From Paramacrobiotus richtersi (taxonomy: Eukaryota; Tardigrada; Eutardigrada; Parachela; Macrobiotidae): a stretch of 27,467 bases of DNA. The notes beneath the pieces are model-generated. The model saw nothing but the letters and a program-made list of their open reading frames with translations, was not told the origin of the DNA and did no database searches. The DNA is taken from the NCBI GenBank assembly GCA_034698045.1, contig JAQGAU010000478.1, positions 1-27,467 of the forward strand, given 5' to 3'. This document shows, piece after piece, positions 1 through 8,685 of the stretch. The position numbers were made by a program, and so were the translations under genes. Numbering within the stretch: position 1 is the first letter of the stretch; each line of letters opens with the position of its first letter.

Positions 1-633
1 TAATAAACAGCAACAACACGAAGGGGCTTGTACAATCTGAGTGTGTGCTTGTACCCCACTTGGCTTGATAAAATTCATTTCTCCGCAAATTGCACCATGG
101 CCACTGAACAGCCCAAATTCAACCTCTTCTCATTCAGTCATTGATCCAGCGGATGCAATATCGTGAAATTACCCGCTATTTTGCCATTGTGACTTGAGTG
201 TTTGCGAGGTACAACAGTGATGGATTATTATAGAACATCAGCTGTCACTATGCTATGCTAGCCGTTTTACTAAAATATATCAGCATAAGTCTCAGTTATT
301 CGCTAGCCTAATCTGAATACGTGCATACCTCGTAACTCTAACACCGTACAGTTCGGAAACAACAATTATTGGCCGAAACGTCGACAAAAACGACTCCCGC
401 TTTTGAGCAAACTCGAAAAGGGTCCAACAGAATTATCAATTATGGTATAAAAAACGTACACTAACAAAGCTGTTGTTAATCCTACTAACACTACTGTTAA
501 CACTAATCCTAAAGCCGTTGTTAATAAAACAATCAGCCAGACAACAGTGGAAAAAAGCATTAAAAATTATTAAAAAAACACGGCGAAAATAAAATTCAAA
601 TTTTAGGCTCGTATAGAATCGTGAGCACATATA
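1..633. other. Non-coding flank downstream of the first GST gene
   Basis: No gene is recognised here. The part next to the GST stop is probably its 3' untranslated region and is AT-rich. A 64-codon ATG frame on the minus strand (560-366) is strongly hydrophobic, but its Leu/Val/Thr content comes from a low-complexity run of gttgtta/ctaacac-like words, so I do not call it a gene. Confidence 0.5.
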
Positions 634-1323
634 CTACCATTCCGTTTTCGGGCGCTTTTCAATCCACTCCTTGATGCCGTGGAGGCCCCTCACACGCTCA
701 CGATGGGCTTTCAGCAGTGGGTAATCGTTGAGGAAGCCCTCCCGGAAACGTTCAACGGTGTCCAGATAGCAAGCCACCGAGATATCCGCCCAGGTGAGCG
801 AATCTCCAATGAAAAACCCTGGTCCTTGATCGTTGCTGGCCAGTATCTCTTGCAGCTTGCCCAGCGGTCGTGGTGCGATTGTAAGATACTCCTCCTTGAT
901 TTTCTCCGCCTTCTGGGGTTCGTTGTTGAAAAACTGTGCATCAACCCACTCTGGATATGTTTTTCGCGAATCTATAATTCCATAGGAAAACCTTTTCATA
1001 GATACAAACAATGCAAGTCGGCTCACTTTACCGGTTACGTAGTCGACCAGTTCGTCCACTCTGGCATTTTCCCATTCAGTTTTCCCCACCAGATTAAATT
1101 TTCGTGCTAGGAAGCGCTGTATAGTTAGACTTTCTCCCAGAGTTTTTCCATCCACTTCCAAAAACGGCAGCGTTCCATACGGTGTTTTGGTTTTGAAAGC
1201 GGCCCATTCGGATCCTTCGATGCGATGGTCTTCGAAATCTTGCCCAGCCAACGCAAAAATCCAGCGGACTGCTTCTCCGCGGCCTTGTCCGTTAAAATAA
1301 TGATAGACATATTTTGCACCCAT
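634..1323 (-). CDS. Sigma-class glutathione S-transferase (GST A), 209 aa, two exons
   Basis: A cytosolic enzyme that conjugates glutathione to electrophiles or isomerises prostaglandin-type substrates. Exon 1 is 1323-1032 and exon 2 is 971-634; the 60-nt intron 1031-972 (GTAAAG...TATAG) splits a codon after its first base. The thioredoxin-like N-terminal half has the HYFNGQGRGE motif with the expected catalytic Tyr at about residue 9, the GTLPFLEVDG turn with the cis-Pro, and ESLTI for the glutathione gamma-glutamyl contact. The helical C-terminal half ends in WIEKRPKTEW, as sigma GSTs do. I start at MGAKY because this gives the usual family length (about 205). The frame stays open upstream to an ATG at 1410 and would add a hydrophobic leader of 29 residues. 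The intron is a multiple of three and lacks a stop, so its retention would insert 20 residues. It is divergent from the second GST. Confidence 0.9.
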   Translation of the reverse strand: MGAKYVYHYFNGQGRGEAVRWIFALAGQDFEDHRIEGSEWAAFKTKTPYGTLPFLEVDGKTLGESLTIQRFLARKFNLVGKTEWENARVDELVDYVTGKVSRLALFVSMKRFSYGIIDSRKTYPEWVDAQFFNNEPQKAEKIKEEYLTIAPRPLGKLQEILASNDQGPGFFIGDSLTWADISVACYLDTVERFREGFLNDYPLLKAHRERVRGLHGIKEWIEKRPKTEW

Positions 1324-1811
1324 GATTGCGGCGGAGAAATGCGCTACGCTGCGATAGCAGAATATTAATGAATAAACAATTAATATGAGCTTAGTGATGG
1401 TCGCGTGCAAATGGCCGCAGATAAAAATTTATAAAGTTCGTGTCACATTAATCCATCAAATGAGTTTCAGTGCGCACAGCAAACCGGATTTAATGAATGA
1501 CGGTGGCATAGTTCTCGTGTCAAACACGGTACAGCATGCCTCGATGAAAGAAGCTAATACAGTAGTTTGTACCGGCGTACGTAAATAAAAGTCAAAGCCA
1601 GTTAACTCGGCCAAGACCACGCTGAAACTGCTGAGCTAATGCAAGCGTTGCCGGTTCTTTTATGATGCATAGTGCAACGAATAGCGAACAGCGAGCAGTT
1701 CAAAGTTCTGCTTATTGTTAGGGTTGTTCTGCTCTAGACAAGTAACGGCACGGCTAGGCAAGTAGTCACAAGATCGCTTTACAGATGATCAAATCCAGAG
1801 TTCGTTTCGAT
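1324..1811. promoter_or_regulatory. Shared intergenic region between the two divergent GST genes
   Basis: The 488 bp between the two start codons must contain the 5' untranslated regions and core promoters of both genes. I see no clear TATA box at a convincing distance from either ATG. The arrangement would permit co-regulation, but no named response element can be called with confidence. Confidence 0.4.
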
Positions 1812-2492
1812 ATGCCCAGCCAATACGTTCTGCATTATTTTGATGGTCAAGGTCGGGGTGAACCGATTCGGTGGCTGCTATCGTATGCTGAGCAAGACTT
1901 TGTGGATAATCGTATCGAGCTACGAGAATGGCCACTGATGAAGCCTCTAACGCCTTTTGGTACTCTACCCTACATTGAAGTGGACGGCCAAGTGCTAGGA
2001 GAATTAAGCACGATCTGTCGCTTTCTAGCCCGTCGGTTCGATCTTCTAGGACAAGATCCATGGGAGGAAGCAAAGATTGATGAATTAATGGATTTTCTCA
2101 AAGGTTTGTAAAAACTAAACAATTCGAAAAAACTACTTCACCGACGTATATGTATAACAGATCGCAGATCAGCCTATCCCCGCTATGTCGGCGCGGTATT
2201 CTTCGACAACCAGCCGGAAGTTGTGGCACAAGCTAAAGCCGACTATCTGAAAGAAGCCCCCCGCACCCTTGCTAAGCTGCAGGAAGTGTTGGAGCAAAAT
2301 GGAAAAGGTGTGTTGGTTGGAAGCAGAATAAGTTTAGTGGATCTTGCAGTAGCGTATTATTTGCATACGCTGGAGAGGTTCAAAAAAGGCCTGATCGATG
2401 ATTATCCATTGTTAAAAGATCATGCTACCAAAATATGGAATAGCCGTGGTATAAGTAACTGGCTTCGAAAACGGAGTCAGAACATTTGGTAG
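1812..2492 (+). CDS. Sigma-class glutathione S-transferase (GST B), 207 aa, two exons
   Basis: A paralogue of the neighbouring GST. Exon 1 is 1812-2103 and exon 2 is 2161-2492. The 57-nt intron 2104-2160 (GTTTGT...AACAG) sits at the same codon and phase as in GST A, and exon 1 has the same length (292 nt) in both, which shows common descent. The start MPSQYVLHYF places the catalytic Tyr at residue 9. It is followed by GQGRGEPIRW, GTLPYIEVDG, the helical domain, and a family-typical end with WLRKRSQNIW. The usual Gln-Ser of the glutathione site (QSxAI) reads ELSTI here, so the glutathione contact may differ. An in-frame ATG nine codons upstream (1785) is possible but gives an atypical N-terminus. 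A polyadenylation signal follows at 2540. Confidence 0.9.
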
Positions 2493-2539
2493 CGGTCATT
2501 ACTCTTTCCATCATGTGTTCAGCTTCAAGAAATCACAGA

Positions 2540-2545
2540 AATAAA
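2540..2545 (+). terminator. AATAAA polyadenylation signal of GST B
   Basis: A canonical AATAAA lies 48 nt after the GST B stop codon, a normal distance for a short 3' untranslated region. Confidence 0.6.
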
Positions 2546-2668
2546 GTTCCGGCGGCGCCGGCTCACCATATTGGCATCGGTACATGTCACCTCGCAAAAT
2601 CGTAGAACTATCACATGCGTCCCAAAGTGTCACAAACTGTCACGAAATTACAAACTAACAAGAGCAAA

Positions 2669-3195
2669 TCAGTCGATTTCGGTTTTAGTCTCATTATTAT
2701 CTATCCGAGTGCCACTGCTTGATTTCCGAACAAAATCTGGCTTGGTCAGGTATCCATACACTAAGCCACCACCCAGTGTCAATAACACCACAAATGCGAG
2801 TCGTGGTATCCAGATCTCCGGTCTCAGCAGGACAGTATCGGTGAACCGGTACTGCAGCGCTAGAAACACCATGGACACCATGCACGCTCCAATGATGTAG
2901 GCGGAATACCGCACAGCAGTAGGAGGCCTGAACATGTGATCGGGCAATGTGTGAGCATCGCTTTCCGAGTTATCGCTCGGATCTACATCGAGCGGGGGTC
3001 CTTGCTGGTTGAAAGAATAAGGCATCGAAAAGGTTTCCGTCTCGATGCTGGATGTAGGCATTTTCCGGCGGGCGCGACGGGTGCGCAAAATACCCTCATC
3101 CAGTTCAGATCTTTGGCTTTCTTTTTTGCTGGAAGTCTGATCGGAAGCAAGTTTGCGGCCTTCGTTATCGGAATCTACAAAAGATATTCGATCTG
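2669..3195 (-). CDS. Unrecognised protein with two predicted membrane segments, 5' end uncertain
   Basis: I do not recognise the family. The frame ends at 2669. It has a charged, disordered N-terminal part with a basic patch (RTRRARRK), then about 40 polar residues. Two hydrophobic helices follow (AVRYSAYIIGACMVSMVFLA and, after a short loop, IPRLAFVVLLTLGGGLVYGY), and then a polar tail ending in TKTEID. This suggests a small integral membrane protein with both ends on the same side. No ATG opens the long frame. Either translation starts at the internal ATG at 3061 (130 aa) or an upstream exon joins at one of two acceptor-like sites (exon from 3195 or 3174). A five-codon candidate exon starting at 3407 fits in phase but its donor is weak. 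It is convergent with GST B. Confidence 0.55.
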
Positions 3196-3692
3196 CTGAT
3201 ATTAAACACACACAGTAACCGTTTATTACTGTGCTTCCTGGTTAAGATGCGCTCGAATTGTGCCCTTGTTCGCCAGACTGCTTCGTTATGACAGGCCGTA
3301 CATTCAGTTTGGTCGATGAGTGTTCTCCGAAGTTCTATGCCCCGCGCTTTGATTCGAGCCGCCGCACCTGGACGGATTCAGATTTGACAACCCGGTTGTG
3401 TACCCATTGGCAACTCAGGCAAAATTCGGGCGCATCTTATCGACTAGCTACGTGCGATAGCTTAATATCAAAACAATTACTTATCCGTAAACCTAAGCTA
3501 CAAGGAAAAAACGGCTGCTTCTCCTATGCCAACTGAGAAACAAAATGTAACACTTCAAACCGCTTACGTATATTCAACCAATAGTTACGCTATCACAGTC
3601 GAAAATACGTTTTACGAAGCGTAGGTAGTAACATCAGGTGCAACATACTGTTACCGTAAAATTTTTTAGAGGATAGCCAATCATAAAGGGGA
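3196..3692. other. Intergenic or intronic stretch
   Basis: About 500 bp lie between the two-membrane-segment gene and the end of the large repeat protein, both on the minus strand. It probably contains the promoter and possibly a first short exon of the former. I see no RNA gene or repeat. A plus-strand frame at 3258-3536 has no recognisable features. Confidence 0.4.
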
Positions 3693-6600
3693 CTAACCTT
3701 CGTTTTCGGAAGCCTCATCCGTATCGGGATTAGATATTTTAACAGGTGGGTTGTTGCTCTTAGTAGGAGTAGGATTCATATCACTCTCCGTTGTGGATGT
3801 ATCAGGCGGTTCTGCCGCAGGTGACGGTTCTTCATGCTCTGCCACGAACACATAGCTTAACATCTCCTTTACCGTCCCATACACATTGCTCAGCACTCCA
3901 TGACCGGTGTGTGTATCGTCCCCAGTATGGTTTTTCACTTGGTCTGCTTCGTCTGTCCTTGACCGAACCTGTGGTATTCTGTGATCTGCGCGCGCGTGGC
4001 CTTCGTCGTGAGTCGGATCGGCAATAACGAATTCTCCTGAATGTCTGATACAGTACTCTGCACATTCCTCAGCAGAGGATGCTGCATCCGGATGAGCGAT
4101 TTCCATGCCACTGTGCCGGCGGGGCGGAGGGTGGTACTCGAGAGCGTGTACAACAATGTTCTTTATGCTAGCAAAGAACCCTTGCGATTCTTGTACTGGT
4201 GGCGGGTTTTGCTGCAGATTCGGCAAACTCATCTTGCTGTCTTCTTCCTCGCTCTTTGCCATTTGATCAGCACGACAGCTGTGGTCGTCCTTCAGATCGG
4301 TAAGGCTTCTGGTTGCATGTATGGGACTCGGGGGTGGGTCTAATTCAGCGCTGTCCTTCTGAGGTAAGGTTTCCTTTCCTAGACGAAGAACAGCACAATA
4401 CATCTTAACTGGTTCAACCGCTCAGTTGCGAATGCCTGGCTGGTGCTTTACCTGTACTGGACGGTGTATCGTCCTCGCTTTCTTCCGTAAGGATTTCAGC
4501 ATTAGACAGCGCTCTTTCTCTAGGCTGAGGAGTGTCACCCACAACTGTACCAGGCTGCTTCCCGTCATCGCTCAGTTTTTTGTTTTGTGCCTCGGAGCTG
4601 TCAGTCACAGGTAGCGAAGACTGACTGAACGCATTCGCTACCATCGATTTAATGGCAGATCCAATTCCTTCTGATTTAACAAGGTCCATAAACGAGCCCT
4701 TCTGCGGTACTGTGGCTGATGTGGGTTGCTGTTTTTGCGAATCATTCTGAACACCCACTGTCTTCGCTTCTCCTTCGGAAGGAATGGTTTCGTTCAACGC
4801 TCCGGCGTCGTTTTCTGCTTGGTTGTTGACTTCCGGTTCACTAATAGGCTCTTGTGCAGTACCAGTAACTGCACCAGCCGCCTTTTGTGCCGATTCAAAC
4901 GCGCCTCCAACTTGAGCTACCACCTGGTCCTTGACCTTTCCCAGTGACGCCATTCCTTCTTTGGCAAAACTCGCAGCTTCTTTTTGCTTGGAATCTTCTG
5001 CTTCCGATTCCTTGGGTAGAGGGCTTGAGAAACTGTATTTGCCCTGCTCATCTGGTTGCTTTTCTAGCTCTTCGTTGTCATACGAACTGGCTGCAGCCCT
5101 GTCATCAGCTTTGCTTTGGTCGCTCTGAAAAGCGTGAGTAATCGCTTCTTTGATGGCTCGTCCGACACCTTTGGTATGCATGTTGTCTGTGAAGCCGGTC
5201 ATCTGTTCAGCCTGCTCGGCATCCGCATCTTCAGGAAGATTTGGATCTGTGTTATCACTATCTCCTTTCGGTTCAGACCTGTCCTCTTTCGGCTCTGCGT
5301 TATCGTCGCTGGATCTTCCACTATCCACAAAACTTGTGACTGTCTCCTCGGCTGACTCGGTCAAGTTTTTTGGTTGATTCAGAATCTGCGTTTTGACATT
5401 CTCAAAGATCGGCTTAGCTTTCTCAGCTGACTTCTGTTCATCTGTTTGCGGCGAAACGTTTTCTTTAACTTCAGCGGTCAGTTTCTCTTTCATTTTGTCC
5501 GGTGAAGGAATAATGCCCTGAACTGCGCCCTTTACGGTATTGAAGACACTTGTTCCTTTCTCCGCAACGACATCTTTAACGTCTCCCAGTTTATCAACAA
5601 TTTCAGACGGACTAGGTGTGCTCTGGGCTTTGTCCTTCATCAAACTCATAAGGTTTTTGCCCTTTTCCTCGATTACATCTTTCACGGTTTCCAGTTTGTT
5701 CACAATTTCAAATCCTGCTGCGGGATCGCTGTCCGGAGTACTTTCGACCGCGACTTTTCTGTCGTCTGTCTGCACTGGCTCACTGTTTCCGCTATCCTTT
5801 CCAGTTTTTTCGGGGGAAACCCCGGGCGTAACCGTGTTTTTAGCAGATTCGTACAAGTCTTTCGCTTTCGCTGCATTTTTTTCCACAGAACTGCTAAGCG
5901 CGTCGCTGATATTTTTTCCGATTCCTTCTGGCGTGGTGTCGGGCGTAACAGCGTCTTTTGCTTGTTCAATCGACTGCTTTGCGTGATCAACGATTTTGTC
6001 TCCAGTATTCTTATTAGGTTCATCTTTTATCTCTTCAGGTCTCATTGACGCGGTAACGGACGCAACAGTACTTTTCGCAGAGTCGTACAATCCTTTGGCA
6101 TGATCCACAATTTTATCGCTGGTATTACTAATTGCATCGCTTACTTCTTCGCTTTTGATTGGTGGAATGACAGATGTGACTGCACTTTTTGCTGAATCAA
6201 ACCATTCTTTTGCTCTATCAGCGATTTTCTCCCCGACACTGTCGGGTGCTTCGTCTTCTCTCAGACTCGAGCTAGCAGCATCCAAATTATCCGAGATCTC
6301 TGATTCGCTTAACTCATCGGAATCAGCAAACCTCACTCGCTTTCTTTTCCTTTTGGAATCGCTGTCGGAAGGTGATTCGTGTGTTTTGTGGAAAGGAATT
6401 GGAGCAGCTTTCGCCTGTAGTCGTTTATCACTGGCACGGCCTTGTGATTTCTTTCGTCCAACCGTTGGTCGACTAAACATGACATCGGTTATCGGGCGCT
6501 CCATCAAAAACTCGCTCACGGTACTGGCGCCATTGGGAAGCGACTTTGGTGCAGCCGCAGTTTCCTGTTCCGCTGTGCGTTCAGTACTCTCGTCATCAAG

Positions 6601-8130
6601 GCTCTCCGGTGACCATTCCGCATCGTCCACTGGCTCATCCATAAGCTGCTGCGGTTCCGCACGCTTTTCGGTGGATGTGTTTTCGGTCTGTTCTGCCGGC
6701 TGCACTGCACCGGAGGGCACCTTAGGAATTTGTGAGGCGGACATCTGCTCAACGGGTAAGAATTCGAATCTGGGCTCCTGCTTAACTGAAGCATCCTCAT
6801 GTTTTGGCTCTTTCTTGACGGCAGTCTCCTCGCTTTCCGTATTCTCCAGAACAATTTTCTCAATCTTTCCAGTGCCCATATCAATTTTGGCATGCACTTT
6901 GATATGTGGACTATGATGCGGAAGAGGCACGGTTGGACCCTTCTGAGTGACATCCGGCTTCACAATATCAGCTAACTTCGATGCGGACGAAAAGCGTTGC
7001 ACAAGGTCCGGTAGTCCGCCTACCGGAACGGAGCTCATGGACTGAGTGTCTCGAAAGCCTGCTGTTTTCTGGGTTGCCGCTGGTTGAGCATCGCTGGGCG
7101 GCTTCTTACCCAAACCATTCGTGGCACTCTTCAGGTTGTCCCACAATTTGCCCAGTGTTGAGGAATCTTTTTTAGAGAGTTTGTATTCTTGACGATCCTT
7201 TGCATCGTCAGGAACGTCAGGCCTTTTAGAACTCTCGGGCACATCAGGTGTTTTCGTGACCTTCTTAGGAACATCCTTGGCTTTTTCTTGACTCTCGCTC
7301 CGGATGTGTTCTGGATACCTTTCGTAATCTTCACACGTACAGGGTATTTCGTCGGACGGGCGGATTTCCGAAAGGCGGCGTTTATCAACAGAACAAACCT
7401 TATCCGTGCTGTCTGGTTTCGTATTCCTTTTCTGCTCGGGTTCGGTTGTTCGATTCGATGAAGGACGGGCCACTGCTTTGACTTTTACGCTATCTGCAGT
7501 TTGACGATCGACTAATCTGGAAGCGTGGGGTAACGGAGGTGTAGGTGGAGAATTCAGCGCTGGAGTGGTATCTCCATCGGTGGTATTGGAGTTCTGAATC
7601 TGCTCTGAAAATAGTACAGAGAAACTGAAAAACTTAAGACCAAGGCTTGGACATTTTTATTATCGCAATTTGCGTTTTAGTTTTAAACTTTAGTTCTGAA
7701 GGGAGGTACAGCACGAACTAAGGGCAAACTGCGCATAGTATGATAGTATAGCCTTACTGTTATTTTTGTCCATTTCTTGTTCGGCAATGCGCAAATCTTT
7801 TTCGAACTCCTTTCCTACTTTATCTTGAGAATCCGACAGATCATCCTCTGTTTCATCATCCAGTTCGAGATCGTCCATTCTAACAGATATTGCCGAGCTC
7901 CTCTGTGGAAATTTCGTTTTCGAGTCTTGATATGCTGCCTCTCTTGTCATTGGGTCAGATTTGACAGATTTCTCACTTCCATCGTCAGTTATATCGCCCA
8001 GATTCTCCAGATTGCCTTCATTAGCGCTTCGAAAACGCACAGATTTGTTCGCTTTACTGTCTGACCTGCTTGAAGTAACATCATCAACCTCCGGTGCCGA
8101 GCTATCTGTGGCATAGATCCCGGACGCCAT
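3693..8130 (-). CDS. Giant disordered protein with LEA-like/perilipin-like amphipathic repeats, 1403 aa, three exons
   Basis: The model is exon 1 8130-7758, exon 2 7604-4452 and exon 3 4378-3693. The introns (153 and 73 nt) are GT-AG and both phase 1. The start MASGIYATDSS is the first ATG of the frame. The protein is rich in Glu, Asp, Lys, Ser and Pro, has few aromatics and is predicted to be disordered. Residues about 589-720 hold four copies of a 38-39-residue unit whose core reads like AKGLYDSAKSTV. Residues about 758-825 hold two copies of a 35-residue unit beginning IVNKLETVKDV. Four short helices of the form GxxxxIKxxVxxAF recur at about 937, 1104, 1242 and 1336. The alternating Ala/Lys/Val pattern resembles 11-mer amphipathic helices of LEA group 3 proteins or perilipins. 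A basic KRKRKRVRF (about 542-550) could be a nuclear signal. Function unknown; LEA-like desiccation protection and lipid-surface binding are alternatives, neither proven. Confidence 0.8.
5818..6213 (-). repeat. Coding tandem repeat, four units of 38-39 residues
   Basis: Inside exon 2 of the giant disordered protein the cores AKEWFDSAKSAVTSV, AKGLYDSAKSTVASV, AKQSIEQAKDAV and AKDLYESAKNTV start at residues about 589, 627, 666 and 705. They are linked by Pro/Glu/Asp-rich spacers that often contain PEE or PEG. Units 1 to 3 are preceded by DRAK or DHAK. The DNA copies are diverged, so the repeat is old or under protein-level selection. Confidence 0.8.
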
Positions 8131-8685
8131 TGTGATTCAGATAAAATCAACTCACATTAAAAGTCACGAGAAGCAAGAACGCGGGTGCGGTACCAAGTTT
8201 TGCTGCATGTTGGGTTTCCAAAGTCCAAACCAAGTATGTTATTTGCTTTTATTGCGTAGACACCCATTCCGTCCACTGATGCTGCGTAACCGTGGAAACA
8301 TGTACGCAAACATCAACGGTTCGCAAACAACAGTTGCCGACATGTGCATAACGGACAGAAAAACAAATGAAATCCTTTGCGATCTCGCATTCGATTTCCA
8401 GTGCTATGTAATAACAACAGCGATGTAAAAACAAAAATCTGGATGTTCGATTTCCAGCTCCAACAAGAAAGATACCTTATACCGGCGTACCACGGGTCGA
8501 TCAGCCACAAACAGTCCGAGCATTAACTGTTCGCTCACGGATCCGCACGTTATTTTTACCGTACATCGTACAGACTGCACTTGTCTTTCGATCAGATCCA
8601 CCACATCCAGTGCTCGTGAACTGTACTAGTTGTGTTCATGAGATCGCTGCCTTGCACGAACTGCAGAACAGTTCTTCACGGCTCT
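8131..8685. other. Intergenic region between the giant repeat protein and the CatSper2-like gene
   Basis: This 555 bp should contain the promoter of the giant repeat protein gene and the 3' untranslated region of the channel gene, both transcribed from the minus strand. Apart from a minus-strand AATAAA (plus TTTATT at about 8248) I see no recognisable element. The frames here are short and overlapping. Confidence 0.4.

Noticed and set aside
366-560. Minus-strand 64-codon hydrophobic frame next to GST A
   Set aside because: Its Leu/Val/Thr richness comes from low-complexity DNA, there is no recognisable motif, and an overlapping frame is equally open. Not enough to call a membrane peptide gene.
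3340-3420. A tRNA-like stretch with a gattcgagcc word resembling a B box
   Set aside because: No matching A box at the right distance and no cloverleaf could be drawn around it.
6155-6916. Plus-strand 253-codon frame opposite the giant repeat protein
   Set aside because: Antisense of a Glu/Asp/Ser/Lys-rich coding exon, with Ser/Leu/Phe-rich content as expected of a shadow and no domain.
4414-7473. A separate 1019-codon gene for the repeat protein with a second gene at 3693-4403
   Set aside because: The long frame has no ATG at its apparent start, and good phase-1 splice sites connect it upstream to the exon at 8130-7758 and downstream to the frame ending at 3693, so this is one gene.
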